Assembly (NCBI GenBank): GCA_020061465.1 | Contig: JAGUYG010000083.1 | Span: 1 to 64,000, forward strand | DNA from: Ignavibacteriales bacterium | GTDB lineage: Bacteria > Bacteroidota > Ignavibacteria > Ignavibacteriales > Ignavibacteriaceae | Length of the DNA: 64,000 nt | Reading direction: 5' to 3' | Shown here: positions 17,583 through 26,277 of the stretch, piece by piece | Position numbering within the stretch: the first letter of the stretch is position 1 | Layout: the number at the start of each line of letters is the position of its first letter | Notes under the pieces: generated by a model | What the model was told of the DNA's origin: nothing | The model's input: the letters and a program-made list of their open reading frames with translations, nothing else | The model's database searches: none | Made by a program: the position numbers and the translations under genes

Positions 17583-18209
17583 ATGTTTATAACTTTTGAA
17601 GGAATAGATTTTTGCGGTAAATCCACGCAGGTTGATAAGTTAAAAGAATTTCTATTAGAACAAAAAAAGAAAGTGGAGGTTATCCGCGAACCCGGCGGTA
17701 CATTAATTAGCGAAAAAGTTCGACATATTCTCCTTGACAAAAACCACTATAGCATGTTCGAAGAGACAGAAATTTTTTTGTTTTCAGCCAGCAGGGCGCA
17801 ACTTGTAAGAGAAAAAATTAGACCTTATTTGGAAAAAGGATATTATGTAATTTCGGATAGGTTTTATGATTCAACTACTGCTTATCAAGGATACGGACGC
17901 GGAATTTCAATCGAAGCAGTAAAGCAAATAAATAATCTTGCAGTAGGAGATACTATTCCGGACATTACTTTTTTTATCGATATTCCGTTTGAAGAAGCAG
18001 TAAAACGCGGCAGTAAAAAATCAGGTGCCCAGCTCGACAGAATTGAAATATCTGGAGCCGAATTTTACAGTAAAGTAAGAGAAGGCTATTTAAAGCTGGC
18101 TTCGGAAGAAAAACGATTCCGCATAATTAATGGAACCCTGAATATTCAAGAAATTCACAATACGGTAATAGAAGAAATTATAAATTTAGAGAGCAAGGTA
18201 TCAGCATGA
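17583..18209 (+). CDS. tmk: Thymidylate kinase
   Basis: This 208-aa kinase phosphorylates dTMP to dTDP. The P-loop is FEGIDFCGKSTQ near residue 4, with F where Gly is usual. DRFYDSTTAYQGYGR near 93 carries the DRx and dTMP-binding motifs. The ATG at 17583 (MFITFEGID) matches the normal family start. A TTG at 17565, overlapping the ybbR-like stop, would add six residues. The stop overlaps the ctpA start. Confidence 0.93.
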   Translation: MFITFEGIDFCGKSTQVDKLKEFLLEQKKKVEVIREPGGTLISEKVRHILLDKNHYSMFEETEIFLFSASRAQLVREKIRPYLEKGYYVISDRFYDSTTAYQGYGRGISIEAVKQINNLAVGDTIPDITFFIDIPFEEAVKRGSKKSGAQLDRIEISGAEFYSKVREGYLKLASEEKRFRIINGTLNIQEIHNTVIEEIINLESKVSA

Positions 18210-19861
18210 AACGACTTCATATAAAAAATTTATTGGTCGGTGCTTTGATATTGATTCTTTTTTCGGGTTTCTTTCCCGGGAAAGACGATCTTTATTTTCA
18301 GATATCAAAGAACATCGATTTATTTGCTAAAGTATATAAGGAAATCAGCTTCAATTATGTTGATGATATTAATCCTGAAGAATTTATGCGGGCAGGAATA
18401 AGAGGTATGCTTAGTTCGCTTGATCCGTATACAATCTTTGTCGATGAAAACAAAAAGGATGAAATTGAACTAATTACAAACGGTAAATACGGCGGTGTCG
18501 GGATTACAATAGGTGTGAGAGGCGATAATGTAACCGTTGTTGAAGTGCTGGACGGATACTCGGCTCAGAAACAGGGCATACGGGTAGGCGACGTTCTTAT
18601 CGAAGCCGCAGGAGTTATGATTTCACCAGAGAATATTGATGAAATTTCAAGCCTGGTTAAAGGTGAACCGGGAACTTCAGTGGAAGTGATTATAACACGT
18701 AATGAAGCGAGAGATACAATTAAATTTGATTTGCTTCGCGAAGAAGTTCTTGTAAAAAATATTATGTATTATGGATTTTATCCCTCGAATAGTTCTAATG
18801 TTTACATTAAGCTTGCCAATTTCAGCAGAACAGCCTCAGATGAACTGAAGAAAGCTTTGCAGGAATTAAAAGCACAAAGGGAAATTAAATCCATTATTTT
18901 AGATTTACGCGGAAACCCCGGCGGTTTATTGGATGTTGCCGTTGATATTTGTGATAAATTTCTTAAAAAAGATATGCTCATCGTTACCACGAGAGGTAAA
19001 GATGCGGCTAGCGAAAGGAAATATTATTCCGTACAAGAACCGCTTGTCGGTAATGCGAATTTAATTGTTTTGGTAAATGAAGGTTCCGCTTCGGCTTCGG
19101 AAATTGTTGCCGGTGCAATTCAAGACCACGACCGCGGCTTAATCCTCGGTACTAAAACTTTCGGAAAAGGATTGGTGCAAACTATTACGCCTCTTAGCTA
19201 TAATACTTCACTAAAAATAACAACGGCAAAATATTATACTCCGAGCGGAAGGTGCATTCAAAGGGTTGATTATGCTAAATCGAACAAAGTTATAAACGAT
19301 CCGGATTCTTTAATCGAATCGTCGTTTCAAACCGACAATAAAAGGTATGTTTATAGCGCAGGCGGCATCACTCCGGATTCAATCGTTCAGTTTTCGGTAG
19401 AGGGCGATATTACTAAAGAACTCTTAGCTAAAGGTGTATTTTTCAAGTTTGCGGATAATTTTTATTATGCCAATTCATCCGAAGATTTAAATTCATTTTC
19501 GGATGAAATTCTCTTTTCGGATTTCGAAAAATATTTATCCAAAATAAATTTTGTCTATCGTTCCGAAGCCGAAAAGCAAATTGAAAAGCTTATCGCGGAT
19601 ACGGATTCAAAAAAAATGAACAAAACTATAAGCGAGGAACTAAATAAACTAAAATTATTACTCGAAAAAAGTGCAGATTCTGACTTGAAAGCTTACAAAA
19701 AAGAAATAATGCGGGAAATAAAAAGCGAACTTGCATCAAGATATTTAGGTGCCCAAGGCAAAATCATTAAACTGTTAGAGTATGATGAACAATTTCAAGC
19801 GGCATTGAAAATTTTTTCCGATTCAAATAAATATGACAAACTGCTGAATCTTAATGAATGA
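18206..19861 (+). CDS. ctpA: S41 carboxy-terminal processing protease
   Basis: This 551-aa CtpA/Prc family serine protease acts in the periplasm or envelope. It has a signal anchor (residues 7-22). A PDZ domain (about 85-175, GGVGITIGVRGDNVTVVEVL) precedes the catalytic core. The catalytic Ser is in NEGSASASEIVAGA near 300 and the Lys is in GTKTFGKGLVQT near 325. A C-terminal helical extension of about 150 residues follows, as in many Bacteroidota homologues. The start overlaps tmk by 4 bases. Confidence 0.93.
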   Translation: MKRLHIKNLLVGALILILFSGFFPGKDDLYFQISKNIDLFAKVYKEISFNYVDDINPEEFMRAGIRGMLSSLDPYTIFVDENKKDEIELITNGKYGGVGITIGVRGDNVTVVEVLDGYSAQKQGIRVGDVLIEAAGVMISPENIDEISSLVKGEPGTSVEVIITRNEARDTIKFDLLREEVLVKNIMYYGFYPSNSSNVYIKLANFSRTASDELKKALQELKAQREIKSIILDLRGNPGGLLDVAVDICDKFLKKDMLIVTTRGKDAASERKYYSVQEPLVGNANLIVLVNEGSASASEIVAGAIQDHDRGLILGTKTFGKGLVQTITPLSYNTSLKITTAKYYTPSGRCIQRVDYAKSNKVINDPDSLIESSFQTDNKRYVYSAGGITPDSIVQFSVEGDITKELLAKGVFFKFADNFYYANSSEDLNSFSDEILFSDFEKYLSKINFVYRSEAEKQIEKLIADTDSKKMNKTISEELNKLKLLLEKSADSDLKAYKKEIMREIKSELASRYLGAQGKIIKLLEYDEQFQAALKIFSDSNKYDKLLNLNE

Positions 19862-20180
19862 GTTATAGTTAATAAGTTCGAAATTTAATTTTTGTGCCTC
19901 GATTTTTTGACAAAATTTAGAATATTTTTTAGTCAAAAATACCTTTTTTAGAGTGGCTTCATGAATAATAAGAATTTGTCTCAAGAGGTTCTCTTGCGAA
20001 TAGTCCTTTCTGAAAAAATTCTTTTGAGCCAAGTAGGGGAAATACTTTTAACCTGTGATACTCAGTTGACCTCACTGTTATATTTAAAGTATTAAAATTT
20101 ATTGTTCCATTTACTCTTGAGAAGCGAATTACTTATATTTACAATAAAGTGTGCATCTAAATAATCGACCGTAAAAACAG
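19862..20180. other. Intergenic region at the left edge of the accessory region
   Basis: These 319 AT-rich bases carry no supported gene. The HEPN gene promoter must lie in the right half, where TATATTTA at 20134 weakly resembles a Bacteroidota -7 box without a well-spaced -33 box. The stretch marks the change from core genes to accessory genes. Confidence 0.4.
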
Positions 20181-20564
20181 ATGAAGATCGAGCAGCAAAT
20201 TGACTATTGGTTATCAAGCGCAAAAGATGATCTTGATACGGCTGAATTGCTTATAGGAAGCGGAAAGATAATGCACGGTCTTTTCTTTTGTCACCTCAGT
20301 ATCGAAAAGTCATTTAAAGCCGTTTATGTAAAAATCAAAAAAAGTATTCCCCCTAAAACTCATAATTTAATTTACCTTATTGACAAGATGTCTTTAAATA
20401 TTAACGAATCGGATGAAGAATTTTTAGGGGTATTGATGAAATATCAATTGGAAGGAAGATATCCGGATTACAATCCTTCATTACCCTCTAAGGAAAAAGC
20501 AAAAGAATATTTTGATAAAACTAAAGAATTGTTGAAATGGCTAAAAAATCAGTTATCAAAATAA
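20181..20564 (+). CDS. HEPN-domain toxin
   Basis: This 127-aa helical protein of the HEPN family begins DYWLSSAKDDLDTAELLI (residues 8-25). It has the FFCHLSIEKSFKAVYVK helix near 35 and PPKTHNLIYLIDKM near 58. HEPN proteins paired with MNT proteins form type VII-like toxin-antitoxin modules, in which HEPN acts as an RNase. Its end overlaps the MNT gene by 28 bases. The catalytic R-x4-6-H motif is not obvious, so nuclease activity is unproven. Confidence 0.82.
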   Translation: MKIEQQIDYWLSSAKDDLDTAELLIGSGKIMHGLFFCHLSIEKSFKAVYVKIKKSIPPKTHNLIYLIDKMSLNINESDEEFLGVLMKYQLEGRYPDYNPSLPSKEKAKEYFDKTKELLKWLKNQLSK

Positions 20565-20854
20565 TCAACCGTTACCTTGAGCTATTAAGAAAGAACGGAT
20601 TGAAAATTGATAAAGCTTACTTGTTTGGAAGCTTTGCAAGAGGAGATGAAAATCATGAAAGCGATATCGATTTAATGATAGTTTCAAAAATTTTTGATTC
20701 TGAAAATGACAAAGCAGTAGGCTTAGCCTGGAAAATTACACGTCAGGTTGATTCTCGAATAGAACCGTATCTGGTAGGCTTAGAAAAATTTAATAATGAT
20801 GATATCTCACCACTGCTGCAAATTGTGAAGCAAGAGGGAATTTCATTAGTATAG
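20537..20854 (+). CDS. MNT-type nucleotidyltransferase antitoxin
   Basis: This 105-aa minimal nucleotidyltransferase carries the pol-beta motif GSFARGDENHESDIDLMIV (residues 31-49), with the Gly-Ser and paired Asp catalytic residues intact. In HEPN/MNT pairs it adenylylates the HEPN toxin. It overlaps the HEPN gene by 28 bases, which is strong evidence for a working pair. The pair sits just before the cassette array. Confidence 0.86.
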   Translation: MAKKSVIKIINRYLELLRKNGLKIDKAYLFGSFARGDENHESDIDLMIVSKIFDSENDKAVGLAWKITRQVDSRIEPYLVGLEKFNNDDISPLLQIVKQEGISLV

Positions 20855-21012
20855 AAAATTTTGTAGAATGTAAATTATTACAAACCGCTGAAGAATAATT
20901 ACGGAAATATAAAGGGGAGATGTCGTTATTTAAAATTAATCCACCCCTTCTTCTACCTCGTGAAGGGGACGTCGACCTTCCTTTTAATTACAAGTAAATT
21001 TCAGGTTTCACG

Positions 21013-21240
21013 TTAGCGGCTGGAGTGGCTTAACATTTTCAAATAATCCTCAACTCCGCTTATTAATATTTTTTCTTTGGATTTATATTCATCGAATAAT
21101 TTTTTCTGCTTAGCGTCCATTTCTCTGCCGTATTTAACCTCAAGAAGTTTTTTATCAAAGAAAAAATCAAGTTCGATTCCGTTTGCATATGATTCTTTTT
21201 GATGGTAACAAATAGAAAAATTGAATTCTTTTTGCTATTG
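21013..21240 (-). pseudogene. C-terminal remnant of a DUF4143-type AAA ATPase
   Basis: A minus-strand frame of about 70 codons with no start reads ESYANGIELDFFFDKKLLEV and onward, and ends ...VEDYLKMLSHSSR at TAA 21013-21015. The 'LDFFFD..LLEVKYG' strand resembles the C-terminal nuclease-like end of DUF4143 AAA ATPases. The rest of the gene is absent. Around it, 20855-21616 holds no intact gene. Confidence 0.5.
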
Positions 21241-21616
21241 TCAAATAGAAAATAGTGTTAAAATTACCGCAATAAATTCGATCATCGACACACCTCCGGG
21301 GTTTGAAGCCTGGCACAATGAAGAAAAACCTCGAAGGTTTTAAGATATATCAAAGGTATCAAATACAGCCTCAATTAAAAAAACTTGTAGCGGAAATAAA
21401 AAAAAATAGTTAAGTTGCAAGTGCTCTTCTTATGGCGGAGGGGATAAAACATTGTAAAGTTGGTAAGAGGGATATTTATGATGAATTCAGTCATTTACAT
21501 AAAATCTTTTACTGCGGTGTAATGTGAGCAAGCCAGAATTACCAGAACAGAGTAATATTGAACGGAGTGTCAAAATTATTTTAAAAATTAAAGAAATGAG
21601 ACGATCGAATACCAAA

Positions 21617-22108
21617 ATGAAAAACATAATTTCAGTTCTAATTATTAGCTCCTCATTACTATTAAATTGGGGATGTAAAAATAATGTTGTTAGTTCTAAT
21701 AATAATACTGATTCTCTATTCATAGCTTTTAAGGATGTTGAAAACTATGGAATTTTTCAAGTGATTGTAAATGGGACTAAAGTTGTAAATACTGAATCGG
21801 AATGGCTGAATTTGTGGAAATTATATTGGAATAATTTTGATGGAAATGGAAATAAAACCCCCCCTCCTCAAATTGATTTTGACAGTAAAACAGTGATCGG
21901 AGTTTTTTGGGGAGATGAGTGTACTTACTCCGGTTGTCAAAATGAAAGTCCTTCTATCAAATCTATATTTATTTATTCAGATACACTTTATGTAGATGTT
22001 GGTGAATTAGTTGATTTGGGATTCTGTGATGCTTGTGTAAAACCACTTCATCTAGTGGAAATTGATAAACAAATTTTACCGGTAAAATTCATAGGCTATG
22101 TTCCGTAA
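21617..22108 (+). CDS. Putative lipoprotein
   Basis: From ATG 21617 the 163-aa product starts with a lipoprotein-like signal (MKNIISVLIISSSLLLNWGC). An in-frame GTG at 21524 would add 31 residues ahead of the signal and is unlikely. The body has four further cysteines in two pairs (ECTYSGC and FCDAC). The IGVFWG...YSG region loosely resembles PrcB-type C-terminal domains. Function is unknown. The gene ends 50 bases before the first attC-like site, so it may be the last-inserted or an adjacent cassette. No matching left boundary was found. Confidence 0.65.
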   Translation: MKNIISVLIISSSLLLNWGCKNNVVSSNNNTDSLFIAFKDVENYGIFQVIVNGTKVVNTESEWLNLWKLYWNNFDGNGNKTPPPQIDFDSKTVIGVFWGDECTYSGCQNESPSIKSIFIYSDTLYVDVGELVDLGFCDACVKPLHLVEIDKQILPVKFIGYVP

Positions 22109-22158
22109 AAGAAAATTGTAGTTCGATCTTTGAAATTTTATTAGTAAAATAATAAAAT

Positions 22159-22327
22159 GCCCAACGGCGGCTCAACCGGGCAGTTTAGCATACGATAATG
22201 ATTTTACCATTTATGAAGTGCCTTTTCCCGAAGGGACAGGTTGCTTCGAGGGATTGGGTGTTAATAATATGACTTCTATTATATTTTTTTGTTAATTTAA
22301 CTAAGCGTAAGATAGAAATCGTTAGGT
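22159..22327 (+). repeat. attC-like site a
   Basis: The left box GCCCAAC (22159-22165) fits RYYYAAC. It is followed by an L''-like GGCTCAACCGGGCAG. The right core GTTAGGT (22321-22327) fits GTTRRRY exactly. The interior holds a 75-base repeat (22201-22275) also present in site f, and the 26 bases ending at the core match site f as well. At 169 bases it is longer than most attC sites. Confidence 0.6.
22201..22275 (+). repeat. Dispersed repeat copy 1 inside attC-like site a
   Basis: The block from ATTTTACCATTTATGAAG to ATAATATGACTT is nearly identical to 33696-33770. It contains the short inverted core CCCGAAGGGACAGG...CTTCGAGGG. Both copies lie in the interior of an attC-like site. Confidence 0.7.
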
Positions 22328-22500
22328 GCGTAGCCAAAGTAAAAGTAGTAAGCAATACATAAGGACTGAATAATAAGATTATTTCAAAGGTGAAAGGATT
22401 TAACTGCATATAAAATATTGAAAAACACATGAAAATAGACTGCTAAACTTAATTCCAAGTAGTCCTTGAAAAAATTTAGTTACTTATTAAAAGTATAAAG

Positions 22501-22938
22501 ATGTCATACAGAGATAGTGCTTCTTTTGGGAAAAGACAAGAATTTGTCGTAATAGCAGAATTATTAAAACGTAATTATGATGTTTATTTAACTCTTGTGG
22601 ATGACCAAGGAATTGATTGTCTTATTCGGAAAAGTTCAAATCGTTATCTTGATATTCAGATAAAAGCAAGGTCAAAGAAAGCAATACATTCACATACATT
22701 TGCGGGCTTAAAATTTAGTGTCAGAAAAAATTATTTTTTCATCTTCTATACAGAAATTGACAATAATTATTGGATAATCCCATCATCTGCAGTAAAAAGA
22801 TTCGGTAGAAAAAATAAATCTGGTAAAAACAAAGGCAAAGTTACAATCATAATGCCTCATAGAACTTATGGAAAAGTTTTCGAACGTTTTAAAAAATATA
22901 ATGGTGAAGAAGGATTCAAATTTTTAAAAAGGAAATAA
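22501..22938 (+). CDS. Cassette protein, restriction-endonuclease-like fold (DUF4365-like)
   Basis: The 145-aa basic protein shows a PD-(D/E)xK-like pattern: QGIDCLI near residue 39, then YLDIQIKARSKK near 50-62, with Asp, Gln and Lys in the usual order. This resembles DUF4365 proteins, often met in mobile and defence regions. It is the only gene of its cassette, which starts at GTTAGGTGCGT (22321). The cassette ends with the exact complement ACGCACCTAAC (22965-22975), 27 bases after the stop. A nuclease role is inferred from the fold pattern only. Confidence 0.6.
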   Translation: MSYRDSASFGKRQEFVVIAELLKRNYDVYLTLVDDQGIDCLIRKSSNRYLDIQIKARSKKAIHSHTFAGLKFSVRKNYFFIFYTEIDNNYWIIPSSAVKRFGRKNKSGKNKGKVTIIMPHRTYGKVFERFKKYNGEEGFKFLKRK

Positions 22939-22964
22939 GAATTTTAAAACAAGTAAATCAATAG

Positions 22965-23377
22965 ACGCACCTAACGAGACTGTCGAAAAAGTCATGTTGA
23001 ACAAAAAATTAACTTAAAAAAGAATACAAAAATGTTGACTTCAATTGAGCTCTTGGCGTACAAACCAAATATGGAAGTCGTTTTTTTTTGGGTTCTGCTT
23101 TGTCTTTACTTTTTCGACAGTCTCAACCCGCCAATCAAGCGGACGCCGTATTCGCATTTGGCATTTTTGATATTATAGAGTTAGTCGTTCCGTTTCGGCT
23201 AACTTGTTTAGGGTAGTTCTATTAATTAACATTGTTGCAAACTGCGCTTACGATGAAAGTTAAGCACAGTTTGCTAAATTATTGGCGTTGTCTTTCTAAT
23301 CGGCATCCTTGTTCCCGCCTTCGTTAAAAACTACGGCGGGCAAGCTGGGGCGCCGCTTATTGGCAACACCGATATAC
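22965..23377 (+). repeat. attC-like site b, carrying an inserted element
   Basis: The left box ACGCACCTAAC is an 11-base perfect complement of the start of its own cassette. L'' (CCAATCAAGCGGACGCC, 23131-23147) pairs with L' (GGCGCCGCTTATTGG, 23349-23363) over 15 positions. It leaves an extrahelical C and A, the hallmark of attC folding. The right core is GATATAC (23371-23377). A 149-bp element interrupts the site between R'' and L''. Confidence 0.72.
22976..23124. mobile_element. MITE-like element inside attC-like site b
   Basis: Perfect 17-bp terminal inverted repeats (GAGACTGTCGAAAAAGT at 22976-22992 and its complement at 23108-23124) bound 149 non-coding bases. AAC flanks both ends (22973-22975 and 23125-23127). 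Removing the element plus one AAC restores ...CCTAACCCGCC..., the same spacer seen in site d. It is therefore an insertion with a 3-bp target duplication. The parent transposase is not in the window. Confidence 0.75.
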
Positions 23378-23396
23378 CGTTTGATGCAATAATATT

Positions 23397-24296
23397 ATGA
23401 GTGATTATATTATTATGGCAATTGGGGCGATCATTACTGCTGCTGGTGCAATATTTTCTTTTCTTGAAAAAAGCAAAGAGAATAAAAATGATGGCAAAAG
23501 TAATTTGTATAATCTATCTACTTTCATAGCAATAATATGCGGTGTTTTAATAGCTTTATATTCAGGGATAGATTCGGTTTTTAATAAAAACGAAAGTGAA
23601 AGAGAAAGAAAAGCGAGTGATAGTTTAGCGAAAAAATCACAAGCCGAGTTACAATTAAAAAGTGACATGATTATTAGATTACAAGAGGAAAATAAATTTG
23701 AGACTAAATTATTGAATGATTCTTTGACAACTGCTAAATCAAAAATTATCAGTCTTCAAACAGAGATTAATAACAATATTATTGGAAGCCTTGAGCCCTG
23801 TTTTATTGTCTTTCAGACTTCATCATCGCGTAATGGAAATTCCGTAATTGTAAATGAAGGTAAACTTCCAATACTAGGCATTGAAATATACATAACAGAT
23901 TTTAATGAAATGATGAAATGTAAACAATCTCCGCAGGAAGAGTATTTAATTATTGATGAAACTTGTTACAACAAATGTACTAAAGTATTTAACTATCCTT
24001 TGATAAAACCTGGTCCATCCAAATTAAAGGACTATTCTTTACCTGATTCAAGTGATTTATTTCTTTTTGAAATTAGATTTTCTTATAACAGAAATATTGA
24101 ATATATGGAACATCTGATATGTAAGCGACAAGGCAATAATATCAATTGTTTAGCTCGTCTTTATGTATCGAAAAATAACAAGTATGAATTAATTAAAATT
24201 ATTAATCCAGATAAAGTTGATTGGAAAGTTGATTTCGAAAAGTTATTTGATGTGCCCAAAACCCAAAGAGCATTTGCCCCAATATTTTGGAGGTAA
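23397..24296 (+). CDS. Cassette membrane protein with coiled coil, unknown
   Basis: The 299-aa product begins with a hydrophobic segment (residues 3-23) and a second one (about 41-58), so the N-terminus is a hairpin anchor. A charged coiled coil (about 68-125) is followed by a beta-rich domain with four cysteines. The protein is not recognised. It is the sole gene of a cassette starting at GATATACCG (23371) and ending with CGGTATAAC (24316). Its membrane anchor, soluble C-terminal domain and position before Gabija are compatible with a defence or sensor role, but that is speculation. Confidence 0.7.
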   Translation: MSDYIIMAIGAIITAAGAIFSFLEKSKENKNDGKSNLYNLSTFIAIICGVLIALYSGIDSVFNKNESERERKASDSLAKKSQAELQLKSDMIIRLQEENKFETKLLNDSLTTAKSKIISLQTEINNNIIGSLEPCFIVFQTSSSRNGNSVIVNEGKLPILGIEIYITDFNEMMKCKQSPQEEYLIIDETCYNKCTKVFNYPLIKPGPSKLKDYSLPDSSDLFLFEIRFSYNRNIEYMEHLICKRQGNNINCLARLYVSKNNKYELIKIINPDKVDWKVDFEKLFDVPKTQRAFAPIFWR

Positions 24297-24315
24297 TAAT
24301 TTTTTTATAACAAAA

Positions 24316-24505
24316 CGGTATAACCAGTTTTACAAGTCGCCTGCTTTAAACTGTTCGGCATTTGTGTCGTTATAAAGTTGCGGTGTAAAAGTTAGTTGCT
24401 CTTTAAGTGTAGTACACAAAACAAATTTATAAATAATTATCGGCGTTGGCTTTTTAGTGTTGCATTGTTGTTCTGGGCAGCGCCTTAGTTGCCACGCCGT
24501 TATAC
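24316..24505 (+). repeat. attC-like site c
   Basis: CGGTATAAC (24316-24324) complements the start of the preceding cassette; with flanking bases 11 of 12 match. ACAAGTCGCCTGC (24332-24344) is roughly complementary to GCAGCGCCTTAGT (24477-24489). The core is GTTATAC (24499-24505). The interior shares the block AGTTGCTCTTTAAGTGTAG with sites d and g. The site is 190 bases long. Confidence 0.68.
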
Positions 24506-24525
24506 ATCTAAATATTTGGAATATT

Positions 24526-26277
24526 ATGCACATACAAAAAGTATTCATAAAAAATTTTCGAAACTTTTCTGAATTTGAAATAAACTATTCAGAGGGATTT
24601 CAAACAATAATTGGCGAAAACAATGTTGGCAAAAGTAATCTATACCATGCAATAAGGTTGGTGCTAGATGGGAATATGACTTATAATGATAGGTTACTTT
24701 CGGAAGAAGATTTCTTTGGATTCAACAAAATTAAAATTGATGATTATGTTATCATTGGCATCGATTTTTATAGTGATAATCTCTCATCGTTCCCAAACTT
24801 ACATGCTATTAAAACATCGGATACAACTGCAAGAGTAATATATCTTTACGCTCACAAATCCAAACTAAAACAAACTGAAGAAGTATTTGAAAAAGTCGAA
24901 ATAAAAGACTTTCGATTTAATCTATATGGTGGTGGTAACTCATACGAATTTGCAGACATCATTGAATTAAATAAAATATCTTTCAAGGAACTTGAAGGAA
25001 TTAATTTATTCTTTATTACAGCCTTTCGAAATATATATAGAGATCTTCATGGTAGTAATAATTCATTGCTCAGCCAATACTGTTCTACTCGTGAAAATTC
25101 TGAAGATGAACTTGATAAAATTAATACAATATTAGATTCCTCTTCAACACAATTAAACGAATTGGATTTTATACCAGACATAACAGAATATATCAAAGAA
25201 AAGAGTAAAGAAATCGCGGGTAATTATTTTTCATTCCCAATATCTTTAAGTTTCTTATCTAACTATCAATCTGATTCATGGAATAAATTAAATATTTTCT
25301 TTAATCCAGAAGAGGGAAAGAATATACCTCTGAATGTCCTTGGACTTGGTCAAAGGAATATTCTTTATCTAAGCTTATTTGTAGCCAAACTTATTAATGA
25401 ACAGAATAGCAATGAATTAAACCTATTGTTAATTGAAGAGCCAGAAGCACACCTTCACCCTCAATTACAAAAACTGTTGTTTTCAAATTTGGGTATTTTG
25501 AAAAATACACAAGTATTCATGACTTCTCATTCTACCCACATTGCAAGTGATTGTGAATTCAAAAACCTTAATATTCTTTATAGAGATACTAAGGGCATCG
25601 TGAAATCTTACTCCCCATTCATAAATGATATTCTTACAAAACGTGAATCACGTCTCTTGAAAAGATATTTAGATTCTACACGTTCTGAAATCTTTTTTGC
25701 CTCTTCAGCTATTTTCGTTGAAGGAGTAGCTGAGCAATTCATTATCCCAGCTATTGCAAAACAAAAATATGGCATTAATTTAACTGAATATAACGTTTCA
25801 GTTATACCAATTCATAGTAGATACTTTGATCCATTTTTAAAACTATTCCAGAATAATAATTTGGAAGTAATTGCTTGTGCTATTATAGATGGAGATAGTT
25901 CAGAAATAAAAAATGAAGAAGACTCTACAACTGCTGTTCAAAAGGCAAAGGAGTTAGAAGTAGAAAAGCGCGTGAAAATTTTCGTTGGTATAAATACACT
26001 CGAAACAGATTTATTTCCAGACCCAAATGTCAATAATGCTTATCTCCTAAAATGTTTTGAAAACCTTGGTCATAAACAATCATTTTCGAATTTATTAAAA
26101 GTGCCTTCTGAAGAATGGTGTGAGCAATTGATCCTTCGAATAGAACAAACTGTTAAAAAAGGAAGATTTGCACAAGAATTAGCTGGACTTATTGACGAAG
26201 ATTTTATAGTCCCAAGCTATATAGAAGAAGCGTTAAAATTTATAGCTCAGCAAAAAGGAATAGCCATTAATGCTTAA
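24526..26277 (+). CDS. gajA: Gabija GajA: OLD-family ATPase/TOPRIM nuclease
   Basis: From ATG 24526 the protein is 583 aa, beginning MHIQKVFIKNFRNFSEFEI. An in-frame ATG at 24457 lies inside the attC-like site and is rejected. Walker A is GENNVGKSN (residues 30-38), the signature-like LGLGQRN is near 270, Walker B is LLIEEPEAHLHPQ near 304, and SHSTHIA follows. The TOPRIM part has FVEGVAEQ near 398 and IIDGDS near 454. In Gabija, GajA is a sequence-specific DNA nickase held off by nucleotides. The overlap with the helicase gene and the matching length give good confidence. Confidence 0.88.
   Translation: MHIQKVFIKNFRNFSEFEINYSEGFQTIIGENNVGKSNLYHAIRLVLDGNMTYNDRLLSEEDFFGFNKIKIDDYVIIGIDFYSDNLSSFPNLHAIKTSDTTARVIYLYAHKSKLKQTEEVFEKVEIKDFRFNLYGGGNSYEFADIIELNKISFKELEGINLFFITAFRNIYRDLHGSNNSLLSQYCSTRENSEDELDKINTILDSSSTQLNELDFIPDITEYIKEKSKEIAGNYFSFPISLSFLSNYQSDSWNKLNIFFNPEEGKNIPLNVLGLGQRNILYLSLFVAKLINEQNSNELNLLLIEEPEAHLHPQLQKLLFSNLGILKNTQVFMTSHSTHIASDCEFKNLNILYRDTKGIVKSYSPFINDILTKRESRLLKRYLDSTRSEIFFASSAIFVEGVAEQFIIPAIAKQKYGINLTEYNVSVIPIHSRYFDPFLKLFQNNNLEVIACAIIDGDSSEIKNEEDSTTAVQKAKELEVEKRVKIFVGINTLETDLFPDPNVNNAYLLKCFENLGHKQSFSNLLKVPSEEWCEQLILRIEQTVKKGRFAQELAGLIDEDFIVPSYIEEALKFIAQQKGIAINA

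Noticed and set aside
20134-20141. Bacteroidota promoter before the HEPN gene
   Set aside because: TATATTTA lacks the final G, and the nearest TTG upstream is only 14 bases away, too close for the usual spacing.
24457-24525. Longer N-terminus for GajA starting at 24457
   Set aside because: The extra 23 residues come from inside the attC-like site and do not resemble an OLD-family start; ATG 24526 gives the normal MHIQKVFIKNFRNF opening.
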